Shown here one piece after another: positions 1 through 11,370 of a stretch of DNA of 64,000 bases. The DNA lies in NCBI RefSeq assembly GCF_963678635.1, contig NC_087062.1, positions 67,381,415-67,445,414 of the forward strand, read 5' to 3'. Under the pieces are notes generated by a model that was not told the DNA's origin, did not search any database, and saw only the letters and a list, made by a program, of their open reading frames with translations. How positions within the stretch are numbered: position 1 is the stretch's first letter; every line of letters starts with the position of its first letter. Origin of the DNA: Symsagittifera roscoffensis (taxonomy: Eukaryota; Xenacoelomorpha; Acoela; Convolutidae). Position numbers and translations under genes: made by a program.

Positions 1-805
1 GACTAGACGAGGTGTTTGCCTGCAAGAAGAGATCGAGACTAAAATGCAAGCCATCAAAGTGCGAAATACTCAAGGACTCAATTAAATACCTGGGGAGGAT
101 GGTGGACAGACACGGCATCAGACCAGACCCAGATGCAGTAGAAGCAGTTCTGACCTGGAAATCGCCAAAAACGGAACACCAATTGATGAGCTTCCTGGGT
201 TTTGCAAATTACTACAGAGAATTCATCAAAAGCTATGCAGACAAAGTTTACCCGATGCAACAATTAATGAGACACAAGGGCAAGAAGTTCACGTGGAACA
301 ACGCAACAGAAGTGTCATTCCAGAGAATAAAGAAAGAGTTGTGAGAGGCACCAGTACTAGGGATGCCAACAGAGAAAGGGATGTACGTGCTGGATACGGA
401 TGCGTCGGTAGTAGCGATTTCTGGAATTCTCCATCAGGAACAAGAGTGGAACGGGAAGACAGTCTTGATACCAAAAGCGTACGGGAGCAAATTCCTAAGT
501 GACACGGAAATGAAGTACGGGGCACCGAAAGCGGAGATGTTCGCGGTGGTTACCTTTGTCGAGAAATATAGAGCATACCTAGTCAGCGAGCCATTCAAGC
601 TGCGAGTCGACAACAGGGCACTAAGCTGGCTGAAAACGTACTCAATGGACCAAAGTTACATTGGGAGGTGGATAGTTCGCCTGGATGGATACAACATGAT
701 AATTGAGCATAGAACACGAGACAAACATCAAAACGCTGACAGCTTGCGCAAGAAGACGGAGTTCTACGAGAGACAAGAGCAGAGGGAGGCAGATAGAACA
801 CCAAT
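1..805 (+). pseudogene. Ty3 pol fragment: RT thumb to RNase H (left edge of window)
   Basis: The window opens inside a reverse transcriptase, just downstream of where the YVDD motif would lie. It reads through the connection region (FLGFANYYREFIK) into RNase H, with the first catalytic region LDTDASV near 390-410 and the conserved VDNRALSWL near 605-630. A TGA at 342-344 breaks the frame between connection and RNase H; the reading then resumes in the same register as the intact copy at 50379-52127. After 'EREADR' near 800 the sequence jumps back to the connection domain, so this is a truncated piece joined to another pol piece. The RNase H here keeps the LHQEQEW segment that the next fragment lacks, so the two pieces come from different subfamilies. 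Confidence 0.9.
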
Positions 806-2255
806 TGATGAGCTTCCTGGGTTTTGCAAATTACTACAGAGAATTCATCAAAGGCTATGCAGACAAGGTTTACCCGATGCAACAATTAATGAGACACAAG
901 GGCAAGAAGTTCACGTGGAACAACGCAGCAGAAGAGTCATTCCAGAGAAAAAAGAAGGAGTTGTGTGAAGCACCGGTGCCAGAGATGCCAACGGAAAAGA
1001 GAATGTACGTGCTGGAAACGGATGCATCGGTAGAAGCGATTTCTGGCATACGGCATCTTGCGACCGATAGCATACGGGAGTAAAGTCTTGAGTGATACGG
1101 AGATGAATCACAGGGCACCCGAAGCGAAGATGTTTGCAGTGGCTACCTTCGTCAAAAAATACAGGGCATACCTAGGCAGCGAGCCGTTCAAGTTACGAGT
1201 CGACAACAGGGCACTTAGCTGGTTGAAAACGTACTCAATGGATCAGAGCTACATAGGGAGATGGATAGTTCGCCTGGATGGATAGAACATGATAATTGAG
1301 CATAGGACGAGAGACAAACTTTAAAATACCGATAGCTTGAGTAAGAAGACGGAATTCTACGAGAGACAGGAACAGAGGGAGGTGGATGGGCCAGAAATTA
1401 AAGTTGTCTTCTCCTTCATAGATAAGGAAACGTATGATAGTCTTCCACTCACGAGATGGCTCGACAAGTCTGGCAAACCCATAGAAGATCACCCCGAACT
1501 ACGAAAATAACGACCAGAGAAAACAATCTTGAAAAGGACCCAAGGGATGCCAATGGGGATAATACTCAAGTCAAAAATTGCGAGGGAGACACTCAAGGCA
1601 AAAGGCTATGATCTCAACCAAGTAGAAACGGGGAGAGCAGAGATATATGAACACTTGAGGAGTTTGGCAGACGATAAACTTGTGGTAAAAGAGAAGGGTG
1701 AAGAGGAACCAGAGGTCACGATATTGAGAAGAAGTGAGGCGGATGGTAGCGAGGACTCCTCGAAAGAAAAGAAACCGGATGGAAAAGAAGTCGTGCAGTT
1801 ATTGGTTGAGAGGATCCCTGAACACATACTTGAGCGGACTATGGTTAGGAAGAACAAGGTAGCATTCAAGGAGGAGGCTGAACACCTCGGACTGAGTCAA
1901 GAGTCCGGGTAGTGGGACAATGCAGAGGAAGATGCTAAAGAAGAAAATTTGTCCGGGGAGTGTGAAGAATGGGATGAAGACTCAGAGAAAAGCAGCGATG
2001 ACCAAGATAGTCTATGCATGATACTGGCAGAAGAGAAGATGAGGCACCGATATAGGGAACTACAAAGGGATCCCTCCTCAGGAACGTACAATTGGATCAG
2101 CAGGAGGTGCGCGGAGGTGAAGAACATGAAAGAATTGCAGTATCAAGGAAACCGTTCAGGGAGCTATCATGCAACTCGAATGTCAGAACAAATCAAATGC
2201 CAGAACATGACAGGAGGATAGTTTGCGTCAAACTGAAAGATAACATCCACAGTAC
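806..2255 (+). pseudogene. Ty3 pol fragment: connection, RNase H and acidic linker
   Basis: A second pol piece starts at the same connection-domain point that the first fragment already contains near position 178. It runs through RNase H (LETDASV, VDNRALSWL) and the acidic linker that separates RNase H from integrase in this family. Compared with 50920-51010 it lacks about 29 bp inside RNase H (near 1047-1068), which removes the LHQEQEW segment and shifts the frame. The same deletion occurs in the copy at 10998-11020. Stops follow at 1283-1285, 1507-1509 and 1910-1912. The sequence breaks at 2255 in the middle of the linker (after 'HSTGE') and passes straight into leader/LTR-like DNA, so the integrase is absent. 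Confidence 0.88.
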
Positions 2256-4660
2256 CGGAGAAAATCAGAAATGCAAGATCAGAATAACCGAATTACAAAC
2301 GCGGGAAATTAGTCAAAAAAAGCAGCGGGAAATTGCTATTCGCAATTTCCAGATATAAAAATCACACGAGAGTAGAGCTGTCCTATCCTGAAATAGGAGA
2401 CAGAACGATTACGAAAGAAGAGTATATTGATTCGAAGTGGACCAGAGTGAACCTTTGGTGGAAAGGTGGACAATCGAAGTCTCCCAATGGTCCATCCAAA
2501 AACTTTAGTTCTCAAGTGAAAACTCATTTCCTTTGTTAGAATTTATTAATAGCAAAATAAGTTATTACATTTATGCTAGAGTCGTTAGTTAATTTACTTA
2601 CTCCAATTCTCGAGTGTGCTGGTATGTGAGTACCCAATTTAGTTTTCTTGAGTGTGTTTTATAATCGTTATGTTGAGGTAAGATGAGTTTTAGGTTGATC
2701 AATCTGCAATGGATCAAAATTCCACTGTCTAATAAAAAGTAACTGTACGGACTGTTCGACCCTGTTTTCAACGGCGTTCGCGTATTTTTAGACCTAAGTA
2801 TGCGGACGTTCTTATTTTCTAGAGTGGGGGGTATTTTGGTAGTGGCCTTTGAGCTGTAACGCGGGTTTTAGTCTCATGTCGCAAGTGAACCGAATTGGCT
2901 CCGACCATCCGAGGTGGAAAAACACAAGAGATAGTGTCCCTGACTCTTGACCCAATAGTTAGAGGGCCTATTTTTATTTAACCTCATACGTGACTCAAGT
3001 AGGTGACTGTTACATAGTGTTTTAATGGCGCTCCCGGAAGTTTTTACGACATCATGACTACGGAGTCGAACCCACTTGACACAGCTCCGGGCTACATGCC
3101 CATTCTAGAGTACCGGTCGTACGGTTCAGCGGGAAGGTGTAAGCCTTCCGGTCGTACCGTGATAGCTTTTTAAAAAAATTTGAGAAAACTTCCTGGTACG
3201 CTCTCCGAACGAGGCCTAGCTAACCGAGTAAGGACAGGTAACTAGTGCGACTAGAAACGAGCAAAAAAAACACAAAGCGAAACAAAAACCGAAAACGAAT
3301 AGAAGAAGGAACAAAAACCATAAAATAAAAAATGACAGTAACTTTGACACCAGATTAGTTGGATCAAGTCTTTATATTAAATAAAAAGTGTACCCATACT
3401 GTTTTCATCAGACCAATCGTTTCGATCATTTCAGCAAATTAAAAAAGTGCCCGAGTGTGGGCATTGTCAAGGGTTTTCAGATAGCTTGCAACTTAACTGG
3501 ACCACTTGGAGATTTGACTGGAAAAGGTGACCAGCCAAGTAGGAAAATGGTTTACAAGAAGGGAACCCGACAAAGGCTGGACACGACAAGGGCACATCAA
3601 GCACCGACGGGACCGAACAGAGAAGGCACACAGGGTGTTCTGTTAAGTCAATCGACAAACCACTGGGATGTTGGACTAGATGAGTTGACCAGCCAGAAAG
3701 TGGTGCTGGAGAGAGGTGCTGGACAAGCCAAGCAGACAACCAGCACGGAATCAGAACAACCAGAGGGGGACACACAGAAGTGTTCTGGTTGGTCAATCGG
3801 GTATCGTTAGAATCCACAATACATTATAGGAGATAAGTGTAAAATTGGATAGGCGGAACCCCACTGTTTTGAGGAACGTTTTTACTTGAGCAGAGCTTGG
3901 AAACGATTCTACGGTTTTCTCTCGAGAGGTTTAGCACCCAGCGCTTAAGGTAATTTTCGGCTTAAGAGGGGTGCTAAATAGTAGGGAGGTTAGAAGGGGG
4001 GGGGCTGCTTAGGTTAGAGGTTTGTGGTTGCAAATTGTAAAAAGGGGGACACGTTAAAGTAACTAACATTCGATATCGTCGATTTAGTTGCATTATAATC
4101 TTACACGCTTGAATTAAAGAGAGAGGATATCCAAATTTAAGATCGATTTAAGGTAGGTACATTGGTCGGATTAGGTGGGGGGAACCGAGATAGACAGTTT
4201 TTGAAACCCGGAAGGAAAACCTTCCATAAGATTGTTAGTAGGGGGAGGAGAATGCGTGACAATCAGTAACCAGACAGTTTTTTCTACGAAAGGACGACAT
4301 TGGTCACCTTTGATTTTAGGTGGGTTCAACTTTCTGTTTTTATAATTTTTTCTCGTTTGATTTTTCACGTTTTCGGTACTAATTTCATGAGGTTTTGAAT
4401 GAACAGGTGATCACAACACACCTGCGAACAAGTTGGATTTCAACGTGCATCAGATTAATAAAGGGAGATAAACAGGGGGGTTAGCATTTGAATCTTTTGG
4501 CCAATGAGGTTGGGTTTTGGAGAAATTTTATACTAGAGCTCAAGTGGTGGTACCAGTGATATTGGTTCAAGAGTCCCAACAACGAAGAAGAAGAAACCAG
4601 TTTGTCCCAACACTAAGAAAGAAGGGATATTGGGACAGTGATAAGTGTCCCAACACTTAA
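2256..4660. repeat. LTR/leader-like noncoding block of element A, copy 1
   Basis: About 2.4 kb without a convincing gene, collinear with 33800-35945. Matching stretches include the start (agaaatgcaagatcagaata), a B-box-like string near 3063-3073, a 6-bp hairpin near 3132-3149 (GGAAGG/CCTTCC), and a G-rich area near 3990-4010. AATAAA-type signals occur near 2732 and 3380. It sits directly 5' of a minisatellite and then gag, the position of a 5' LTR plus leader, but I could not place exact LTR ends or a primer-binding site. Short ORFs such as 2333-2539 and 3388-3810 are not supported: the latter is not kept in the second copy. At 2256 the block starts partway in compared with the other copy, so its 5' end is truncated. 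Confidence 0.75.
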
Positions 4661-4663
4661 GTG

Positions 4664-5534
4664 ACGAAGTCCTGGGACAGTACGAAGAAGTCTTGGGACG
4701 GTAGCAAGAAGTCTTGGACAGTAAGGGAAAGTCTTGAGACAGTGCCGCAAAGTCTTGGAACAGTACCAAGAAGTCTTGAGACAGTGCCGAAAAGTCTTGG
4801 GACAGTACCAATAAGTCTTGGGACAGTGCCGAAAAATCTTGGGACAGTACCAGGAAGTCTTGGGACAGTGCCGAAAAGTCTTGGGACAGTATCAAGAAGT
4901 CTTGGGAGAGTGCGGAAAAGTCTTGGGACAGTACCAAGAAGTCTTGGGACAGTGCCGAAAACACTTGGGGCAGTACCGAAAAGCCTTGGGACATCATCAA
5001 AAAGCCTTGGGACAGTACAAAAAAGTCTTGGGACATTGCCGAAAAGTCGTGGAGGTGTACAGAAAAGCCTTGGGACTGTACCAAGATGTCGTGGGACAGT
5101 ACAGAAAAGTCTTGGGACAGTACCAAGAAGTCTTGGGACAGTGCCAAAAAGTCTTGGGACAGTACAAAGAAGTCTTGGGACAGTACCGAGAAGTCTTGGG
5201 ACAATGCGGAAAAGTCTTGGGAGAGTACCAGGAAGTCTTGGGACAGTGCGGAAAAGTCTTGGGACAGCACCAAGAAGTCTTAGGACAGTACAGAAAACTC
5301 TTGAAACAGTCCCGAAAAGTCTTAGGACAGTGCCGAAAAGTCTTGGGACAGTACCAAGAAGTCTTCGGAAAGTACAGAAAAGTCTTGGGTAGTGCCGAAA
5401 ACTCTTGGGACAGTACCAAGAAGTCTTGGGACACTACCGAAAAGTCTTGGGACAGTACGGAAGTGTCTTGAGACGGGACGGAAAAGCCTTGGGACGGTAC
5501 CAAGAGTTCTTGGGACAGTGTGAAATATCCCAAG
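4664..5534. repeat. 21-bp minisatellite array in element A leader, block 1
   Basis: Roughly forty tandem units built on GTCTTGGGACAGT followed by ACCAAGAA or GCCGAAAA, 21 bp per unit. Because 21 is divisible by three, several frames on both strands stay open and give meaningless repetitive ORFs (WDSAEKS, GTVPKSL, LSQDFSA types). Units alternate between the ACCAAGAA and GCCGAAAA spacers in parts of the array, which points to a 42-bp higher-order unit. The array lies between the leader block and gag. Confidence 0.95.
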
Positions 5535-5626
5535 ACTTAAGTAAAGAGCACAAAGGACCGGCCAAAAAGATTAGATCAAGAAAAATCAGCTCTAACAAGA
5601 TGACGAATTGAAAGATTTTAACTTTA
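5535..5626. repeat. Array flank, first copy of a 92-bp direct repeat
   Basis: A non-repetitive segment beginning acttaagtaaagagcac and ending gattttaactt, found again at 6074-6164 with only a few differences. It marks the right edge of the minisatellite. Its presence twice shows that array block 2 plus its right flank arose by segmental duplication of the end of block 1. Confidence 0.9.
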
Positions 5627-6164
5627 GACAGTCTTGAGACAGTGAAGTCTTGAGACAGTGCCGAAAAGTTTTGGGACAGTACCAATAAGTCTTAAGACAG
5701 TGCCGAAAAATCTTGGGACAGTGCCGAAAAGTCGTGGGACAGTACCAAGAAGTCGTGGGACAGTACAAAGATGTCTTGGGACAGTACCGAGAAGTCTTGG
5801 GACAATGCGGAAAAGTCTTGGGAGAGTACCAGGAAGTCTTGGGACGGTGCGGAAAAGTCTTGGGACAGTGCCGAAAAGTCTTGGGACAGTGCCGAAAAGT
5901 CTTGGGACAGTACCAAGAAGTCTTCGGACAGTACAGAAAAGTCTTGGGACAGTACCAAGAAGTCTTGGGGCACTACCGAAAAGTCTTGGGACAGTACGGA
6001 AGTGTCTTGGGACGTGACGGAAAAGCCTTGGGACGGTACCAAGAGATCTTGGGACAGTGTCAAAAATCCAAATACTTAAGTAAAGAGCACAAGGGACCGG
6101 CCAAAAAGATTAGATCAAGAAAAATCAGCTCTAACAAGATCACGAATTGAAAGATTTTAACTTA
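5627..6164. repeat. 21-bp minisatellite array, block 2, with duplicated right flank
   Basis: About twenty more 21-bp GTCTTGGGACAGT-type units (5627-6062), followed by the second copy of the 92-bp flank (6074-6164). Unit order near the right end (TACGGAAGTGTCTTGGGACG, then AAAAGCCTTGGGACGGTACC) matches the end of block 1, again showing duplication of a whole array segment rather than unit-by-unit growth. Confidence 0.93.
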
Positions 6165-6339
6165 AGAAAATTAGGAGCACTGTTTAGAATTTTTTATCCT
6201 TAGAATAGAATTTTGTAAATATAAATATTGTAGATAGAAAAAAAAGTAGATGAGAATGATGAGGTGAAGTAGGGTACCGATAGCAGAAAGAAGAGTACTA
6301 GAGTAAAAGACTAATCATAACTCTTCGCAACGGAAAGCA
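6165..6339 (+). other. 5' untranslated segment before gag
   Basis: A short AT-rich stretch homologous to 36960-37146 in the second gag copy (shared: cttagaatagaattttgtaaata and gcagggtaccg-like strings). No gene is visible. It ends at the conserved gag ATG. Confidence 0.7.
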
Positions 6340-8750
6340 ATGCCGTCGGTCCAAAAAGTAATGAGAAAGAACTTTTCAGTGAGCAGGTTCAATACAAGAA
6401 GCGCAAAAGAGAACAAAACGAAAATAAGCGCTGAGGAGGGACGAACGGTACCTGTTACAGTAATTGATCTTGAGACACCAGACCAGAGCGTTCAAAAGGT
6501 GGAAAGGAAACAACGGAGTCAACACCGATGCCGAATGTGGAAGAGCAAGAAACGAAGACAATATAGTTCTCGCCGATTGACATTGTAGACGATACAACGA
6601 GCAACACGCCAGAAACGATAAAGGATGACTCACAAGCGAAAAGAACGTCGTCCACAGAGAGGATTGCAAAGATGGTCAGAAGGAGGAAATAGCACCTACG
6701 ACCGAGAAAGGCAAGACATTTGAAAAGGTTTCTACAATAGCAACAGAGGACAATCCAGACGATGATCAGGTCAAACTTGTAGAAACAGCTAGCCACGAGG
6801 CAACAGTTGAAAATGGGACAACAGCTAACCAAGAGAAAACACCTTTTCTTGAACTGGGCTACTTGATGGCGAAGCTGGAACAAATCGATAAAAAACTGAA
6901 GTGCAGTGAAGAGGATCGCCATTTGCTAAAAAAGAAGATCAGATGCAACAAGAGCGAGAGCCTGGACCATTGCTTCAATCTGGCGAAGGCAACTGGAGAG
7001 AGGCTACAACAAATGTCAGACAAGGTAGAGGCTACCGAAAAGGAGAGAGAGAAAAAAAATCAAAAAAGACATGCAGGAAATGAAGCAACGGTATGACACT
7101 CTGAACAGTAAGTTAGGGAGTCTGGAGAAGAGAATAGACACAATGAGCAGAGACCAGACTGAGAGTTCATGTGCCATACAGTCCAAACTGGATGCCATCT
7201 TGAGAAACTCTACATCACAAGACAAGCCGGTAACAGATCGAACGCAAGGCAATAGAGTCGATTTCGTGGAACCACAACGGAACAAGCGGGAGTCAACACC
7301 GTTACCGTTACCCGGGGCGCAGCGAGCATAGGACGAGGGGGGCAGACAATTATGAAAAGTGGAACCTCAAGTACGACAAATGGTCCAGGGGATTCCACAA
7401 CGAGCAACAATGTGGGCCCTGATGCCATGACGTGGGTCAGCACCTGGGAGATCATGAATAGGACATTGGAAGCGTTCGCTACAAGGAACACTGACTCGAG
7501 TGAAAGAGGTCGTGGCAAATCCAGGAAAACTTTCAAGCAGTCAAAAGAATTTAAGGACGACTCAGATTGAGGCATCGACACATGGGTAGAAGAATTGAGA
7601 CTACATTTGGAACAAGACAACTTGAATGACGAGAGAAAGGCATGCACAGCGATACTCAGCAACTTAGAAGGCACGGCGTTAAAATGTGTAGTTGCAAAGA
7701 AGGAAGAGGAACGTGATACTCCAGGCAAAATCTTCGAGATATTGTTGAACCAATTTGGATCAGGAATGAAGGGTCACCAAGCTATGATGAGATTCGAAAA
7801 GAGAAGACAGAGGGATGATGAATCAATCAATCTATTCCCGGATGATCTTGAGAGCTTGAAAAGGAGAAAAGATCCAGAAGAGTCAACAAACAAAAGGAAC
7901 TTCACCATCGCCTCGAAATTTATTGATGGGTTAAAAGTGACGACTTGATAGAATGTTGGCAACGTATTATACTTTGTCGAAAGATAATGCACCGACTCCG
8001 GAAGAGATGAGGCAAAAATCAATTGAGTACATGTGCGGATCAGCGGATCATCACGTGTTGGATTGCACGACGTACAAGCAAGGCATGAAGAGTCTGGGAT
8101 ATGCGCCGGATGAGGGAGATATGAGCCAGACGGAAGAACATGAGTTCTACAGCGGCCTGATCATCAAGATAGGTGCGAGATGCTTCTTCTGCAATCAAGA
8201 GGGCCACTTCAGGATGGACTGTCCGTTGTTTTGGGAAGCAGTGAAGAACCAAAGTCACCCCAAACACAAGCTAGCGCTGCCGGTGGTACAGAACACAAAA
8301 AACTCGGAGGCACCGAGCGCAGAACTACCGACAAAAACGGTGAAGGCTGTAGCGCAAGTCAAGAATGCCATAGAAGCTGAGACCATGAATTCTCTAGAAA
8401 TAAACTATGAGAAAGCAGCTGCGGAGGCTATAAACAAAGTAAAACAAGACCTAGCAACAAAAGAGATCGAGCAACGACTAAAACAGGAGATCGAAAGGCA
8501 GAAGATGAACGATACATTAAGTAGGTCAGTGCCAATGCCAGAAGCAGGAGTGGGAGCGACAAAGAATGGAAATTGCAACACTATAAAAATGGTGACTAGA
8601 AAACCATTCGGCATAACGAAGATCGGAGCCAGGATAATGTCGATAATCACTGTGGGCGGCCACGAAGTAACGAGAAACCTGAGTGAACCAAGCGATCAGA
8701 CGAAAAAGCACATTGATGTTTCGCAGGTTACTTAAGTGCAATAAGTCCAC
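6340..8750 (+). pseudogene. gag pseudogene with capsid region retained (element A, copy 1)
   Basis: The ATG at 6340 aligns with the ATG at 37147 of the other gag copy, which is why it is chosen. The N-terminal part (VSRFNTRSAKENKTK) is broken by frameshifts into pieces at 6340-6588, 6863-7096, 7071-7331 and 7352-7570. The region 7571-7950 reads as a Ty3-type capsid (WVEELRLHLEQ; then the homology-region-like stretch with QFGSGMKG, FEKRRQRDDESI and FPDDLESL). This is the only capsid region in the window. Nucleocapsid follows: the first CCHC knuckle has lost its first cysteine through a deletion of roughly 100 bp (reads MCGSADHHVLDC), while the second, CFFCNQEGHFRMDC, is intact. After it comes Gln (CAA, 8250-8252) where other copies have TAG. 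Confidence 0.85.
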
Positions 8751-8759
8751 AGACAACTT

Positions 8760-11370
8760 CTAGAGCCTCAGGGGTGGTAGCAAGTCAGTACGCGTCAAGA
8801 ATAGGTACACGGAAGCCTATGGTCCACATGAGGTGATAATAAATATAGACGGAATAAACATCTACACGAAGACTATGATAACATGCGACGAAGACCTAGC
8901 CGGACAGATCTACGTAGGCAGGGAAGAACTGAAAGTGAGATCGATTGGACACTGTGCCATGTCGGAAGAGGATGCAATGTATATCGGTACAGAAGCGGAC
9001 GTATCGGCACACGTGCCTGACATAAATGGTAAGAGGACTCAGTTACGCGGGTTACTGGGCACGGGAGCGGTCTTGAGCGTTATACCAATCGAAACTTGGG
9101 AGCGAATGGGCTTCAACAAAGACGATTTGATAGACTCGAGAATTCGGCTGTCAGCTGCAGACAAAGGGGCATTGCGGGTACTAGGCAGGACACCAATAAT
9201 ATCCCTAAACTTGGGGGAACGCAACCTGTGGATGAGCTTTCTTGTGGTGGAAAATCTAGATGAGTCTGACCATTTCTTTTTAAGCAGGGACTTCATCAGA
9301 AATTTCGACGTAACAATTGATCTAAACAATGCCATGTTCACGATTCGGAATCCGGAAAGGAAGTACGTGATTAAACCGGTAAATTTGATAATGGCGAATG
9401 AAAAGAAAGCACCGGTATTCTTGAGTAGGAGGGTGAGGCTGAAATCAAACGAAGCCGAAACTGTAAGCTTGCGAATGAAAACTTATAATGAAATAAGTGA
9501 CGACAAGCAAGTATTCATCGACCCAAATCCAAATAGTCAAAGCGCTGCTGTTTTAGGAAGATCCTTCTCGATAACCGAGAGTGGTCTCTGCATCAGTGTC
9601 TTGTTGAATACTCTTGATATACCCATCACAATCCAGAGGGGAAGGAAACTGGGATACCCTTTACCTGTAAAAACTCGATTTGCAATGACTGAAAATGTAA
9701 AAGAGAATGAAGTTCTTGATTGTCCCAATCATAGGGACAAGATTTGTATCTTGAGACGATTAAAGAAAATAAAAGATTCATCAGGTCTTGTGAAATCACT
9801 TAAGTCAGAGACAGACGATGGACTCTCGAGCTGATCGAATTTCCCAGAAAGACCCACACTAGAGGAAATGAAAATGGATAAACAGGTTTTGCCTGAAATA
9901 GAGCACTTGAGGGGCAAGGTAACGGATGAACAGCTCGAAACCATCAAGGACGTACTAGAAAGGAATGAGGACGTTTTTTCGAAACATAAGGCAGATATTG
10001 GATGTTGTAATTTTGTTGAACCTGAAAGAGAGCTTAAAGAGTCTGCAGTACCGCATAGGGAGGGGGCGACGCGCATGACCCCACGCAGATTGGATGCATG
10101 TGGAAAAGAGATAGAGACCTTACTAGAGTACGATATGATAGAACCATCCAAATCACCGCGGGCGTGTGTAGTGGTGATGGTCAAAAAGAAAGCCGACGAA
10201 TTGAGGTTTTGTTATGACTTTCGATACCTGAACTCCGTCACGGTGAAGGATGCCTATTCTATGCCTAGGAGTGATGATAGCCTCTCAAAGTTAGGGGACG
10301 CAAAAATTGTTACGACTCTTGATTTTGGATCAGCCTTTTGACAGGTTCCACTGAGGAAGCAAGACAGGGTTAAAACCGGGGTTGCCTGCGAGCTTGGGCT
10401 GTTTCAACGGAACAGAATGCCCTTTGGACTTTGCAACGCCACGGCTACGTTTCAACGATTGATGGGACATGCATTGATATATGTAACGAAGAAATACGGC
10501 GGCAACCTGGTAATGTGCTACGTAGATGACGTGGTAATTGCGACACCGGCGCTAGAAGACCACATCGAGCGACTAGACGAGGTGTTTGCCTGCATGAAGA
10601 GATCGGGACTAAAATGCAAGCCATCAAAGCGAGAAATACTCAAAGACTCAATTAAATACCTGGGGAGGATGGTGGACATACACGGCATCAGACCAGACCC
10701 AGATGCAGTAGAAGCAGTTCTCACCTGGAAATCGCCAAAAACTGAACATCATCTGATGAGCTTCTTGGGTTTTGCGAACTATTACAGGGAGTTCATTAAG
10801 GGCTATGCGGACAAAGTGTACCCGATGCAACAACTAATGAGGCACAAGGGCAAAAAATTCACGTGGAAAAATGCGGCAAAAGAGTCATTCCAGAGAATAA
10901 AGAAGGAGTTGTGTGAAGCACCGGTGCCAGAGATGCCAACGGAAAAGGGAATGTACGTGCTAGAAACGGATGCATCGGTAGAAGCGACTTCTGGCATATG
11001 GCATCTTGCGACCGATAGCATACGGGAGTAAAGTCTTGAGTGATACGGAGATGAATTACAGGGCACCCAAAGCGGAGATGTTTGCAGTGGTTACCTTTAT
11101 CAAAAAATACAGGGCATACCTAGGCAGCGAGCCGTTCAAGTTACGAGTCGACAACAGGGCACTTAGCTGGTTGAAAACGTACTCAATGGATCAGAGCTAC
11201 ATAGGGAGATGGATAGTTCGCCTGGATGGATACAACATGATAATTGAGCATAGGACGAGAGACAAACATCAAAATACCGATAGCTTGAGTAAGAAGACGG
11301 AAATCTACGAGAGACAGGAAGAGAGGGAGGCGGATGGCCAGAAATCAAAGTTGTCTTCTCCTTCATAAAT
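8760..11370 (+). pseudogene. protease, reverse transcriptase and RNase H pseudogene (element A, copy 1)
   Basis: One register holds from 8833 to 11031, broken by TGA at 9832-9834 and 10339-10341. The retropepsin site, LLDTGAVLSV in other copies, reads LLGTGAVLSV here (9052-9080), so the catalytic Asp is lost. RT follows with LLEYDMIEPSKSPRA, FCYDFRYLNSV, RMPFGLCNATATFQ and CYVDDVVIA (near 10517-10545), so the RT catalytic pair is present. RNase H shows LETDASVEA, then the 29-bp deletion near 10998-11020 shifts the frame; it resumes at 11006-11368 with VDNRALSWL and a DKHQN-type end. Element RT ends and RNase H begins without a gap, as in Ty3/Gypsy pol. Confidence 0.92.

Noticed and set aside
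2333-2539. 68-aa ORF partly conserved at 33880-34080.
   Set aside because: It lies in the repeated leader, the start is not shared, and similarity is explained by repeat homology rather than coding constraint.
3055-3110. Minus-strand GGTTCGACTCC, a perfect RNA polymerase III B-box word, conserved at 34610-34660.
   Set aside because: No T-arm pairing, no convincing A box at the right distance and no terminator; it may be chance within the repeated leader.
4664-6062. Possible CRISPR array (regular short repeats).
   Set aside because: Units are contiguous with no unique spacers, the context is a eukaryotic retroelement, and no cas genes are present.
4533-6063. Overlapping repetitive ORFs of 60-246 codons on both strands (LSQDF, WDSTKKS and LGQYQEV types).
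   Set aside because: They are by-products of a 21-bp period, present in several frames at once, and the second array (14-bp period) does not preserve any of these proteins.
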